Source of the DNA: Gilvimarinus japonicus
GTDB taxonomy: Bacteria > Pseudomonadota > Gammaproteobacteria > Pseudomonadales > Cellvibrionaceae
Assembly: GCF_042847215.1 (NCBI RefSeq)
Contig: NZ_AP031500.1
Coordinates: forward strand, 2,418,001 to 2,482,000
Reading direction: 5' to 3'
DNA: 64,000 nucleotides
Part shown: positions 18,608 through 27,008 of the stretch, piece after piece
Numbering within the stretch: position 1 is the first letter of the stretch
Layout: each line of letters starts with the position of its first letter
Program-made: the position numbers and the translations under genes
The notes under the pieces: model-generated
What the model saw: the letters and a program-made list of their open reading frames with translations, nothing else
What the model was told of the DNA's origin: nothing
Database searches by the model: none

Positions 18608-19312
18608 CTACGTTGCACTGCGCAATAACATAGAGCGAATATGACCAATCGCCCGTGTAGGGTTTAACCCCTTGGGGCATACCGCCACACAGTTTTGAAT
18701 ACCGTGACAGCGGAATACGCTAAACGGGTCATCCAAGTTTGCCAGGCGATGCTCCGTCGCCTCATCGCGGGTATCTACCAAGAAGCGGTAGGCCTGCAAA
18801 AGGCCGGCGGGGCCAATAAATTTATCGGGATTCCACCAAAAGGACGGACAACTGGTTGAACAGCAGGCACAGAGAATACACTCGTACAGGCCATCCAGCT
18901 TGGCACGGTCTTCTGGGGATTGTAACCGCTCAATGGCCGGAGCGGGACTTTCATTTTGCAAATATGGCTCTATTTTGTTGTATTGCGCGTAAAACTGCGA
19001 CATATCCACGATCAAATCGCGAATCACCGGCAACCCCGGCAGTGGACGCAAGATCAGCGTATTATTTTTTATACACTCAGAAAGCGCGGTAACACAGGCT
19101 AAGCCATTTTTACCGTTAATGTTCATACCGTCCGAGCCACACACGCCTTCACGGCACGAGCGGCGGTACACGATAGAAGAGTCCTGAGCTTTCAACATTT
19201 CTAAAACATCAAGAACCATCAAATCTTTACCCTGCGTGTCGAGCTCGTAGCTCTTCATGTAGGGCTTGGAGTCGGTCTCTGGGTTATAGCGATATAATTC
19301 TACTTTTAACAT
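18608..19312 (-). CDS. sdhB: Succinate dehydrogenase iron-sulfur subunit
   Basis: This 234-residue subunit of complex II carries electrons from SdhA to quinone. The 2Fe-2S ligands are C53, C58, D61 and C73 in the RSCREGVCGSDG region; the Asp at the third position is normal for this enzyme. The C-terminal ferredoxin-like domain has CILCACCSTSC and CHGIQNCVAVCPKGLNP for the 4Fe-4S and 3Fe-4S clusters. It sits 14 bp after sdhA and ends the sdhCDAB unit. It is membrane-peripheral on the cytoplasmic side. Confidence 0.97.
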   Translation of the reverse strand: MLKVELYRYNPETDSKPYMKSYELDTQGKDLMVLDVLEMLKAQDSSIVYRRSCREGVCGSDGMNINGKNGLACVTALSECIKNNTLILRPLPGLPVIRDLIVDMSQFYAQYNKIEPYLQNESPAPAIERLQSPEDRAKLDGLYECILCACCSTSCPSFWWNPDKFIGPAGLLQAYRFLVDTRDEATEHRLANLDDPFSVFRCHGIQNCVAVCPKGLNPTRAIGHIRSMLLRSAT

Positions 19313-19326
19313 AGTAGGCCCACCCC

Positions 19327-21099
19327 TTAATATGTACGAATTTTTGGTTCAAACTTGGCCATGGTCTTAGGCGCAAAGTTCACGTCGCGCTTACCCACCC
19401 GCTTCTCGGCCGGGAAGTACATGGAGTGACACAACCAGTTTTCATCGTCGCGCTCGGTAAAGTCATCACGCGCGTGTGCGCCGCGCGACTCTTTGCGCTC
19501 ATCGGCGGCAATAGCGGTCGCCTCCGCCACCTCAAACAAGTTTTGCAGCTCCAACGCCTCGATACGCGCCGTATTAAACGCGTTGCTTTTGTCATCGAGT
19601 GCGACATTGGCAATTCGCTCACGCAACTCGGCAAGCTTCTTAATGCCCTGTTCCATAAACTCGCCTTTGCGGAACACCCCAAAGTGATTCTGCATAACAT
19701 TCTGCAGTTCAGTGCGCAGCACCGCCGCCGACTCACCGCCAGTCGAGTTGTTTAAGCTATTGAGGCGTGACATAGCCGCTTCAATATTAGCGTCTGTGGC
19801 TTCGCGGTACTCAACACCTTCGCGCAATGCTTTTTCGATGTATTGACCGGCAGCGCGACCAAACACCACCAAGTCGAGCAGTGAGTTGCCACCCAAGCGG
19901 TTAGCACCGTGTACAGAGACACACGCCACCTCACCACAGGCGTACAGCCCTTCAATCACTTGATCGTTGCCATTTTCATCTTGACGCAACGCCTGACCGC
20001 TAACGTTAGTTGGAATGCCGCCCATCATGTAGTGGCACGTAGGCACAACCGGAATCGGCACTTTAACCGGGTCGGCATGCGCAAAGGTGCGAGACAACTC
20101 CAAAATACCTGGCAGCTTGGCGTTTAGGGTTTCTTCACCCAAGTGGTCTAGTTTAAGGAATACGTGATCGCCATTTTCACCACAACCACGGCCTTCCAAA
20201 ATTTCCAACACCATCGAGCGAGCCACAACGTCGCGGCCAGCCAAGTCTTTCGCATTGGGGGCATAGCGCTCCATAAAGCGCTCGCCGTCTTTGTTAATCA
20301 GGTAGCCGCCTTCACCGCGACACCCCTCTGTAACCAGCACCCCGGCACCGGCAATACCGGTGGGGTGAAATTGCCACATCTCAATATCTTGCACCGGGAA
20401 GCCCGCGCGCAGCGCCATACCAATACCGTCGCCGGTATTAATGTGGGCGTTAGTGGTAGAGGCGAAAATACGACCTGCCCCACCAGTGGCCAATACAGTC
20501 GCTTTAGACTTAATGAAAACCGTCTCACCGTCTTCCATATTGATGGCGATAACACCTACCACAACGCCATCTTCGTTTTTCACCAGATCGACGGCGAACC
20601 ACTCGTTCAGAAACACCGTGTTGTGCTTAATATTGCCTTGATACAGGGTGTGCAACAGAGCGTGACCGGTACGGTCTGCCGCCGCGCAGGTGCGCGCCGC
20701 CTGGCCACCGCGACCAAAATCTTTCGACTGACCGCCAAAGGGACGCTGATAGATACGACCTTCTTCGGTGCGTGAAAAAGGCAAACCCATGTGCTCAAGC
20801 TCAAACACAGCCTCAGGGCCCACCGAACACATGTACTCGATAGCCTCTTGGTCACCGATATAATCGGAGCCTTTAACGGTATCGTACATATGCCAGCGCC
20901 AATCGTCCTGCGGATCATCACTGGCAATCGCGCAAGTGATCCCGCCCTGAGCCGACACTGTGTGCGAACGGGTAGGAAAAACCTTAGTAATTACCGCTGT
21001 TTTGTAACCAGACTGGGCCAGCTGCAGCGCAGCGCGCATACCAGCGCCACCGCCACCGACAACAATGCCGTCAAAAGAAATCGTGCGCATATTAGCCAT
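19327..21099 (-). CDS. sdhA: Succinate dehydrogenase flavoprotein subunit
   Basis: This 590-residue subunit oxidises succinate to fumarate and feeds the quinone pool. The FAD fold is marked by VVGGGGAGMRAAL (residues 13-25). The covalent FAD attachment histidine is H46 in TRSHTVSAQGG. The active-site region HPTGIAGAGVLVTEGCRGEGG and VSVHGANRLGGNSLLD are complete. It begins 3 bp after the sdhD stop and is followed by sdhB. Nothing is unusual in length or motifs. Confidence 0.97.
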   Translation of the reverse strand: MANMRTISFDGIVVGGGGAGMRAALQLAQSGYKTAVITKVFPTRSHTVSAQGGITCAIASDDPQDDWRWHMYDTVKGSDYIGDQEAIEYMCSVGPEAVFELEHMGLPFSRTEEGRIYQRPFGGQSKDFGRGGQAARTCAAADRTGHALLHTLYQGNIKHNTVFLNEWFAVDLVKNEDGVVVGVIAINMEDGETVFIKSKATVLATGGAGRIFASTTNAHINTGDGIGMALRAGFPVQDIEMWQFHPTGIAGAGVLVTEGCRGEGGYLINKDGERFMERYAPNAKDLAGRDVVARSMVLEILEGRGCGENGDHVFLKLDHLGEETLNAKLPGILELSRTFAHADPVKVPIPVVPTCHYMMGGIPTNVSGQALRQDENGNDQVIEGLYACGEVACVSVHGANRLGGNSLLDLVVFGRAAGQYIEKALREGVEYREATDANIEAAMSRLNSLNNSTGGESAAVLRTELQNVMQNHFGVFRKGEFMEQGIKKLAELRERIANVALDDKSNAFNTARIEALELQNLFEVAEATAIAADERKESRGAHARDDFTERDDENWLCHSMYFPAEKRVGKRDVNFAPKTMAKFEPKIRTY

Positions 21100-21102
21100 C
21101 TA

Positions 21103-21471
21103 TCAAAGCCCCCAGATGATTTGGATACCCCAGACGGTATAAGTGATGGCGACAACACCCAGGACAACCTGAGCAAATACGCGCACCACAGTGGCCTTGC
21201 CACCTAGCGTCTGGTTAGTAATGTAGTCAGTTAATACGGCCCAGAGGCCGATCCACGCGTGCGCCACAATCGACATCAGCGTAATCAAGCTAAACACGCG
21301 CATCCAAAGCTGATCGAACAACGCGCGCCACTGACCAAAATCTAAATCGGGGTTAACAACCAAGTAAGCGACTAAGAAAATCAAGTAGGCGGTCATGGCC
21401 ACAGCGCTCAGGCGCTGAATTAGCCAGTCATACAGGCCGCTGCGGCCCAAATTTGTAATTGCCGTTACCAT
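21103..21471 (-). CDS. sdhD: Succinate dehydrogenase membrane anchor subunit D
   Basis: This 122-residue integral membrane protein has three predicted transmembrane helices (roughly residues 20-40, 58-78 and 92-115). With SdhC it holds heme b and the quinone site. The HAWIGLWAVLTDYI segment contains the histidine typical of SdhD heme ligation and a conserved D-Y pair. The start was placed at the ATG at 21471, 7 nt after an AGGGG site; a TTG two codons upstream is in frame. It overlaps the end of sdhC by 7 bases, suggesting translational coupling. Confidence 0.92.
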   Translation of the reverse strand: MVTAITNLGRSGLYDWLIQRLSAVAMTAYLIFLVAYLVVNPDLDFGQWRALFDQLWMRVFSLITLMSIVAHAWIGLWAVLTDYITNQTLGGKATVVRVFAQVVLGVVAITYTVWGIQIIWGL

Positions 21472-21839
21472 ACCCAAACCCCTGCCAAAACCATCAAAAT
21501 TACCGCTGACACCAACGCCAACTTGGCGCCTAAGCGACCACCTTCCAGGCTCTCACCCACGCCACAATCCATAATTAAGTGTCGGACCCCGGCTGCCAAG
21601 TGGTACGCAAGGCCCGCAAGCACCGCCCAGATAATGAATTTGCATACAGGGCTCGCCAGCGCGTCTTGGACGGCGGCAAAACCTTCTTCGGAGCTTAAGC
21701 TAGAATCGAGCATCCACAACAACACCGCCACGCCGGCAAAGATAAACACGCCTGATGCGCGATGTAAGATGGAGACAATAGCTGGTAAGGGTAGTTTAAT
21801 CGTCGATAATTCGAGATTGACAGGTCTATTTTTGTTCAC
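21465..21839 (-). CDS. sdhC: Succinate dehydrogenase cytochrome b556 subunit
   Basis: This 124-residue membrane subunit has three hydrophobic helices. The N-terminus NRPVNLELSTIKLPLPAIVSILHRASGV carries the family signature, with SILHR contributing to the quinone pocket and HLAAGVRHLIMD supplying a heme-ligand histidine. It starts with GTG at 21839 with an AAGGTG site about 10 nt upstream. It is the first gene of the sdhCDAB-sucAB-lpd-sucCD series and is divergent from gltA across a 786-bp region. Confidence 0.93.
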   Translation of the reverse strand: MNKNRPVNLELSTIKLPLPAIVSILHRASGVFIFAGVAVLLWMLDSSLSSEEGFAAVQDALASPVCKFIIWAVLAGLAYHLAAGVRHLIMDCGVGESLEGGRLGAKLALVSAVILMVLAGVWVW

Positions 21840-22625
21840 GGTAGCTAATCACCTTTTTGCCCTTGTGAGGCCGGTTTGTAAGAATCAGCGTCTGGGTCTA
21901 TCGCCCATGAATAAAGCGAGACCATCCAACATGCGCCATAATTGTGCGCCGCAGACGACCCCCAGCCGCATCCTGCAAGTCGCGGCATATTATAGGGATT
22001 TGACTGACGAAACACAAATAAAAAGGAAACTCACAAAAAGGGATTTTTTGCCGATTTTCCAAGCACTTCCCGACACAATTGCCCATTCAAGCTGGGTTGA
22101 TTTGCGCCATAACCGCGCAAAAACGGCCCCGCGCCCCAAATTGGCCTTACCGAGCGCACCGAGATCGCGCACAAGCTCATTAAACCGCCAGCCTCAAGCA
22201 ATAAAATAGAACAAAAATATCGCGTTTACCCCCGAAAGCTATGCTTAAGCGTAAAATCTCATCTATAATGCCGCCTCCTGATGTCAGGGGCGTTGACTCA
22301 CCCTGCCACAGAAATGTGTTGCCTTAAAGATTGTTCTATTGAATATAGTTTAAGACAGAGCCACGACGAGCCACTCGGATTAACCTTCTGGCTCGACGCA
22401 AACAAAGAGCTCGGTAAAGAGCCGCAGCAACACCACCTGGTGAGCGCGACCTGCAGCATACCGAATGGTATATGCCTGATTCGTCTTCACAACCCATGTA
22501 TATAACGTACAGACCCATTACTGGCACCCTTGCTGGGCCGGAGCCATGCGGTCGCATGTCACGTAATTTATCGGTTTGACCGCCAAGATGCAGTCGAGCC
22601 CGTCAAGTAACTACAGGAGTCCGTA
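21840..22625. other. 786-bp divergent control region between sdhC and gltA
   Basis: No gene could be supported here. Short open frames have no ribosome site and no recognisable product. A TATAAT at 22264-22269 could be a -10 for gltA, implying a leader of about 350 nt, but no good -35 was found. The region probably contains promoters and control sites for both TCA operons. Confidence 0.5.
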
Positions 22626-23900
22626 ATGACTGACAAAAAAGCACGTTTAACGGTCGAGGGCCTAGATGCAGACGTAGAGCTGCCTATTTATGCCAGCGCC
22701 GTTGGTCCAGACGTCATTGATGTCACCAGCCTGACAAAAAACGGTTATTTCACTTATGATCCGGGCTTTATGTCCACCGCATCGTGTGAATCACAAATCA
22801 CATTCATTGATGGCGGCAAAGGGGTTTTACTGCATCGCGGCTACCCCATCGACCAGCTGGCAGAGCACTCCGACTACCTAGAAACCTGCTATTTACTGCT
22901 AAAAGGCGAACTTCCTAACGCCGACCAGAAAAAAGCATTTGTTGACGCTGTCAAAAATCACTCCGCTGTCGCCCCCTCCGTTGCCAACCTGATTCAAACC
23001 TTCCCGAAAGACGCTCACCCTATGGCGGTGCTGTGCAGCGCCGTTGCGGCGCTAGCGGCGGTTTATCACGAAGAGACCGACATCACCAAAGAGGAAGACC
23101 GTGACACCACAGCTTTCCGCTTAATCGGTCAGATGCCCACATTGGCCGCAATGACTTACAAGCACCTCAAAGGCGAAGATTTTGTCGACTCTAACGCCGC
23201 CCTTGAGTACGCCGAAAACTACCTAAACATGACCTTTGGCAAAGCCGGCGACAGCAAAGTAAACCCGGTACTGGCCAAGGCCATGGATCGCATCTTTTTG
23301 CTGCACGCCGATCACGAGCAAAACGCGTCTACCTCGACCGTGCGCCTGTCTGGCTCATCCGGCACCAACCCGTTTGCGGCGATCGCCGCCGGCGTCTCCA
23401 CCTTGTGGGGCCCTGCTCACGGCGGCGCCAACGAGGCTGTGCTGAGCATGCTCGAAGAGATCGGTAGCGTCGACAACATCGACACCTATGTTGATAAAGC
23501 CAAAGACAAAGCGGACCCATTCCGGCTGATGGGCTTTGGTCACCGGGTTTACAAAAACTTTGACCCGCGCGCCAAAGTGATGAAACAAACCTGTGACGAA
23601 GTACTGGCCGAGCTGGGACTCGAGAATGACCCACTGCTGGCCATCGCCAAAAAGCTGGAGAAAATCGCCCTGGAAGACGAGTACTTCATTAAGAAGAAAC
23701 TCTACCCCAACGTAGACTTTTACTCCGGCATCATCATGAAAGCCATTGGCATCCCATCCGAGATGTTTACCGTTATTTTTGCCACCGGCCGCGCCGTTGG
23801 TTGGTACGCACACTGGGACGAAATGGTCAGCAAACCTTATAAAATTGGCCGTCCGCGCCAGTTGTACACCGGCTACACCCAGCGCGATTATCCGGCATAA
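22626..23900 (+). CDS. gltA: Citrate synthase (type II)
   Basis: This 424-residue enzyme condenses acetyl-CoA and oxaloacetate. The catalytic residues are visible as H265 in GPAHGGANE, H306 in GFGHRVYKN and D364 in NVDFYSG, at almost the same positions as in E. coli. An N-terminal beta-rich domain typical of NADH-sensitive type II enzymes is present, so allosteric control by NADH is likely. An AGGAG site lies 7 nt before the ATG. It is divergent from sdhC, as in Pseudomonas, and is followed by a clear terminator. Confidence 0.97.
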   Translation: MTDKKARLTVEGLDADVELPIYASAVGPDVIDVTSLTKNGYFTYDPGFMSTASCESQITFIDGGKGVLLHRGYPIDQLAEHSDYLETCYLLLKGELPNADQKKAFVDAVKNHSAVAPSVANLIQTFPKDAHPMAVLCSAVAALAAVYHEETDITKEEDRDTTAFRLIGQMPTLAAMTYKHLKGEDFVDSNAALEYAENYLNMTFGKAGDSKVNPVLAKAMDRIFLLHADHEQNASTSTVRLSGSSGTNPFAAIAAGVSTLWGPAHGGANEAVLSMLEEIGSVDNIDTYVDKAKDKADPFRLMGFGHRVYKNFDPRAKVMKQTCDEVLAELGLENDPLLAIAKKLEKIALEDEYFIKKKLYPNVDFYSGIIMKAIGIPSEMFTVIFATGRAVGWYAHWDEMVSKPYKIGRPRQLYTGYTQRDYPA

Positions 23901-23918
23901 GCCATTAGTTGCTCTGAC

Positions 23919-23938
23919 AAAGGCCCTTCGGGGCCTTT
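23919..23938 (+). terminator. Terminator of gltA
   Basis: An 8-bp perfect stem (23919-23926 and 23931-23938) with a TTCG tetraloop is followed by further T residues. It lies about 20 bp after the gltA stop and is a classic rho-independent terminator. Confidence 0.88.
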
Positions 23939-24008
23939 TTTATTGCCTTAAATTCCGCCCCTAAAAACAGTAGACTTTTTGTTTCAGCACATAACGGGAG
24001 TAAGAGTA

Positions 24009-24611
24009 TTGAACTGGCTTGCAGAGAACCAAGGCCCCTTATCAGTATTAATCAACGCCGGCATGCTGGCCATCTGGATACTGTACGCACAACTGTTACT
24101 GCGTGACTACCGCCGCAAGTTGCGGCCAAAAGTTTTGATCAATCAAAGCTTGGGAACTGCCCTACAGTCGCGCTGCCTTATCTGCAATATGAGCGAACAA
24201 TCCTTTTACGTCTCACTAGTAATTGCCGAAATAGACGTTGGCGACAAAACCTACCGCTGCTCGGTCACCGATTTAGAAATTACCGACAAGGACAGAAGTA
24301 AAAGCACTACGGTTCAGGGACCACTAAAGGGCGGTGACTATCGTGACATGGGGGAATTTGACAATATCATTCAGCGCATCGCAAGCGAAGCTTCGCAGCA
24401 GGATATCGCGGCTCAAGCACAATCGCTGTGTATCTACGTTATTGGCCTATACGGCTCAGAAAATCAAGCCGTAGGGGCCAACCGACGGTTTTGCTTTAGC
24501 AAAGACAAGCAGGGTAACGCCTGCCTAAACCCGGTGCACATTCATACCGAAAACCTTACGGGCAGACGACACCAAAAAGAGATTCGCCGCTGGCTCGAAA
24601 ACTATTTGTAA
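24009..24611 (+). CDS. Unknown protein with one N-terminal transmembrane helix
   Basis: I do not recognise the family. The TTG at 24009 was preferred as start because GGGAG lies 8 nt upstream; a TTG at 23979 has no such site. The product of 200 residues has one hydrophobic segment near the N-terminus (about residues 12-31, SVLINAGMLAIWILYAQLLL), then a basic stretch (RDYRRKLRPK), which suggests a cytoplasmic C-terminal domain of about 165 residues by the positive-inside rule. This domain has alternating beta-like segments and several cysteines (RCLICN, YRC, RRFCFS, NACLNP). It stands alone after gltA and converges on the porin gene. Confidence 0.65.
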   Translation: MNWLAENQGPLSVLINAGMLAIWILYAQLLLRDYRRKLRPKVLINQSLGTALQSRCLICNMSEQSFYVSLVIAEIDVGDKTYRCSVTDLEITDKDRSKSTTVQGPLKGGDYRDMGEFDNIIQRIASEASQQDIAAQAQSLCIYVIGLYGSENQAVGANRRFCFSKDKQGNACLNPVHIHTENLTGRRHQKEIRRWLENYL

Positions 24612-24672
24612 AGAGTAACAGCATTTTAAAATAGTTACGGACAACGGCCACTTTTAGACTCTCGAAACAGAC

Positions 24673-25872
24673 CTAAAAGGTCGCATTAAACATCAACCAA
24701 AACTTTTGCGTATCACTGCCAAACTCATCCGCCTGATAGTCGGCATACTTAAGCAGTACCGTTACCGGTCCAAATTGTTTGGCAGCACTCAGGTCCAGCT
24801 CTTGGCCGTAGTCGGTGCTGCCATAATCCGACGCTAAATCGTGATAGCTAGCAGCGAGTTTAATACCCGCCAAGGCACCACTAGCACTCACATACAAATC
24901 CTCAACACCATCATCCGGGGTTGTTAAAAAACGGTCTGTCCACCCCTGAAACTTATGCAGTGTTGCCAAGGGTGTACTAAAAGCGGCCACACCATCATCC
25001 GAGCCAAGCAACTCATAACCACCGCCTAACTGCACCGCGCCAACGCTTACCCCCACCTCTGCCAGCAAATAATCAGCATCGTAACTAACCGGATTATCAC
25101 CCGCCTCAGACTGGGTTGCGTATTCCAAATTATAAGTAAAAGACTCCCCTACTTTACCCATCCAGCGTGCACCATAGGTATCGCTGGATAACGCCGCAGC
25201 GGTTTTATTGTCCAGTAAATACCCATACACCGACAAAGTACCAGCGCTCCAGCCGCCGATGTTAGCGTTTAGCAGATGACTCTCCTGCTTGTGATCACCA
25301 ATGGGGTTGTCTTCACCAAATATCCGATTAACGTTGTATAGATAAGCGTAAAATAAGGTAACGTCATCGACACTTTTGTTGCTCACCGAGAACGCGTCGT
25401 AGGTCTGCTCATTTTGACGCCAACCAACCCCGCCGACAAAACGCTGGTTATCCAACAAGATACGCTGTCGACCGTACTTCAATGTGGTATCGAGCCCCTT
25501 ATAGGATAAATACGATTGGTTTACTTCAGTGCCTTCCGGGTCTGCGATTATGGCGGTGCCGGGGTTGGCCGGGTCGTTACCCGCGGTACGATAATCCACA
25601 TCTGTTAGCGCCGTCACATCATCCATTTCAAGCGTCAAGCCAAAGCCGTGATAGTCTGCGGACGTAAACGACAATCGCGTCCGCAATGTGAGTGCATCTG
25701 AATCTTCCAGGCCATCCCAGCTCACATCTTCGTAGCGTAACCGCAAGTTCAGCTTTACGTCGGCCTCTGTCAGCGCTTGCTTTAAACTCGCCGCCGATTC
25801 CTCTTGCGCCTGTGCCCCCACACTTATCGCGGCCGCTACTGCACACATCAGTCGAACCATTGGTTTTTTCAT
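24673..25872 (-). CDS. Alginate-export-family outer-membrane porin
   Basis: The start was set at the ATG at 25872, because the GGAG 7 nt upstream overlaps the alternative ATG at 25887. The roughly 399-residue product has a signal peptide cut near AQAQ, then LNLRLRYEDV, ALTLRTRLSFTSADYHGFGLTLEMDDV and LKYGRQRILLDNQRFVGGVGWRQNEQTYDA, all characteristic of the alginate_export beta-barrel group, and it ends in FNATF with a terminal Phe for barrel assembly. Most members are general or anion-type porins and do not export alginate, so the substrate is open. No alginate biosynthesis gene is nearby. Confidence 0.78.
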   Translation of the reverse strand: MKKPMVRLMCAVAAAISVGAQAQEESAASLKQALTEADVKLNLRLRYEDVSWDGLEDSDALTLRTRLSFTSADYHGFGLTLEMDDVTALTDVDYRTAGNDPANPGTAIIADPEGTEVNQSYLSYKGLDTTLKYGRQRILLDNQRFVGGVGWRQNEQTYDAFSVSNKSVDDVTLFYAYLYNVNRIFGEDNPIGDHKQESHLLNANIGGWSAGTLSVYGYLLDNKTAAALSSDTYGARWMGKVGESFTYNLEYATQSEAGDNPVSYDADYLLAEVGVSVGAVQLGGGYELLGSDDGVAAFSTPLATLHKFQGWTDRFLTTPDDGVEDLYVSASGALAGIKLAASYHDLASDYGSTDYGQELDLSAAKQFGPVTVLLKYADYQADEFGSDTQKFWLMFNATF

Positions 25873-26387
25873 TGCTAATCTCCACACTCGTCAATTATCG
25901 GGTTTCTTCCCACCGCGCCCTATTTTTGACATCTTTTTTTCGGTCGTTTGTGAGCGTTTAGTGTGCATCGCACTTTTGCTTGTTACCCCGGCTCACTGCG
26001 GTTAAACCCCACAGAGCAATGCTTATGCCAGCAAACCTAAATATATTTTTCGGAAAGTTATTTTCCTTTTATTACATAGACTTAAGACACAAAAAGAAAG
26101 TACGCCAGAGATCCAGCTAAGAAATTTAACGGCAATACCTTCCAGCCCGAGCGGCCCGCATTTGAGCACAATCACACCCCGGTGCCTCAATGAGAGGCGC
26201 AAAATACGCCCTTAAATAATGCGTAAGTACCGGTGCACAATTCTCTTACTGCACAAATGTATCGCACGCCCAGCGTATTGCGACGCTAAACACAATTGCA
26301 TGAGTGTTTGGTTAATCGACTCGAGCACAACAAGCAGGCATAAAAAAAGCGCTGCGTTTGCAGCGCTTTTTAACTCTAAAAATTACG
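25873..26387. other. 515-bp intergenic region upstream of the porin
   Basis: The gap holds the porin promoter region and, at its far end, the hairpin terminator of the upstream secreted-protein gene. No coding frame has a ribosome site or recognisable product. It is AT-rich around 26041-26110. Confidence 0.5.
26348..26367 (-). terminator. Terminator of the small secreted-protein gene
   Basis: An 8-bp perfect stem (26348-26355 and 26360-26367) with a 4-base loop is flanked by A/T runs on both sides. On the minus strand it ends in a run of seven or more T and lies 20 bp after the stop at 26388. Confidence 0.85.
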
Positions 26388-26837
26388 TTATTTCTCGAGT
26401 TTAACCACCTCACCAATCAGAGCGACACCGGCCACAAACGCGCCATTGTGACACTCGTACTCTGTCTCGCTGCTGACTTCATCTTTTTTGTAGTAACTGC
26501 GAATATTGACCACCGCATCACCACCTTCGCGTACAGCGCGCTCTTGCAGAGAAAGCAATGCCGATAACATCACCCACTCACACGCTTCGCTGTCAGACTT
26601 ATTAAAACCATTTGTTTTTTTATTGGTAGGGTATTCCCCCAATTTTTTAGCTACGGCCGGGTGCGACTGTTTGCCAAAGTACAAAGCCACATCACTATTC
26701 AGCTTAGATTCGTATTTTTCTAGCACATCGCTAACGGGGCGCATTGACTCATCGTCCCGGGCCTGCGATTGTGCGGCACTAAGCACTAACACTAACCCCA
26801 AACTTCCCAAAACTGCTTTTTTAGATAAAATCGACAC
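26388..26837 (-). CDS. Small secreted conserved protein of unknown function
   Basis: The GTG at 26837 is the likely start, with AAAGGAG 7 nt upstream; an ATG at 26858 would place that site inside the gene. The 149-residue product has a signal peptide (about residues 1-26, cut after SQA). The mature part has a DVALYFG segment, a SEACEWVMLSALLSLQERA helix, GGDAVVNIRSYYKKDE and YECHNGAFVAGVALIGEVVKL. This pattern belongs to a periplasmic family in Vibrio and Shewanella that databases often mislabel as an excinuclease subunit. There is no nucleotide-binding motif, so that label should not be used. Two mature cysteines could form a disulfide. Confidence 0.75.
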   Translation of the reverse strand: MSILSKKAVLGSLGLVLVLSAAQSQARDDESMRPVSDVLEKYESKLNSDVALYFGKQSHPAVAKKLGEYPTNKKTNGFNKSDSEACEWVMLSALLSLQERAVREGGDAVVNIRSYYKKDEVSSETEYECHNGAFVAGVALIGEVVKLEK

Positions 26838-27008
26838 TATTGATCTCCTTTCAATCATTCTATCGGTGCGCGTTTACACATCGCACACCGGATTATTAAA
26901 CTGGTGGTTTTGCTATCACCGACAAGGCAAAACAGCGGGCAAAGTATCGCAACTGCAGCGCGTGCCCGCAACTACTAATACCGCCATTAAATCAATAGCG
27001 GCAAATGA

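Noticed and set aside
22281..22505. Possible small gene upstream of gltA
   Set aside because: No ribosome site, no recognisable domain, and it lies in the long control region between divergent TCA operons.
26219..26404. 61-codon open frame downstream of the small secreted protein
   Set aside because: It spans the terminator hairpin at 26348-26367 and has no ribosome site.
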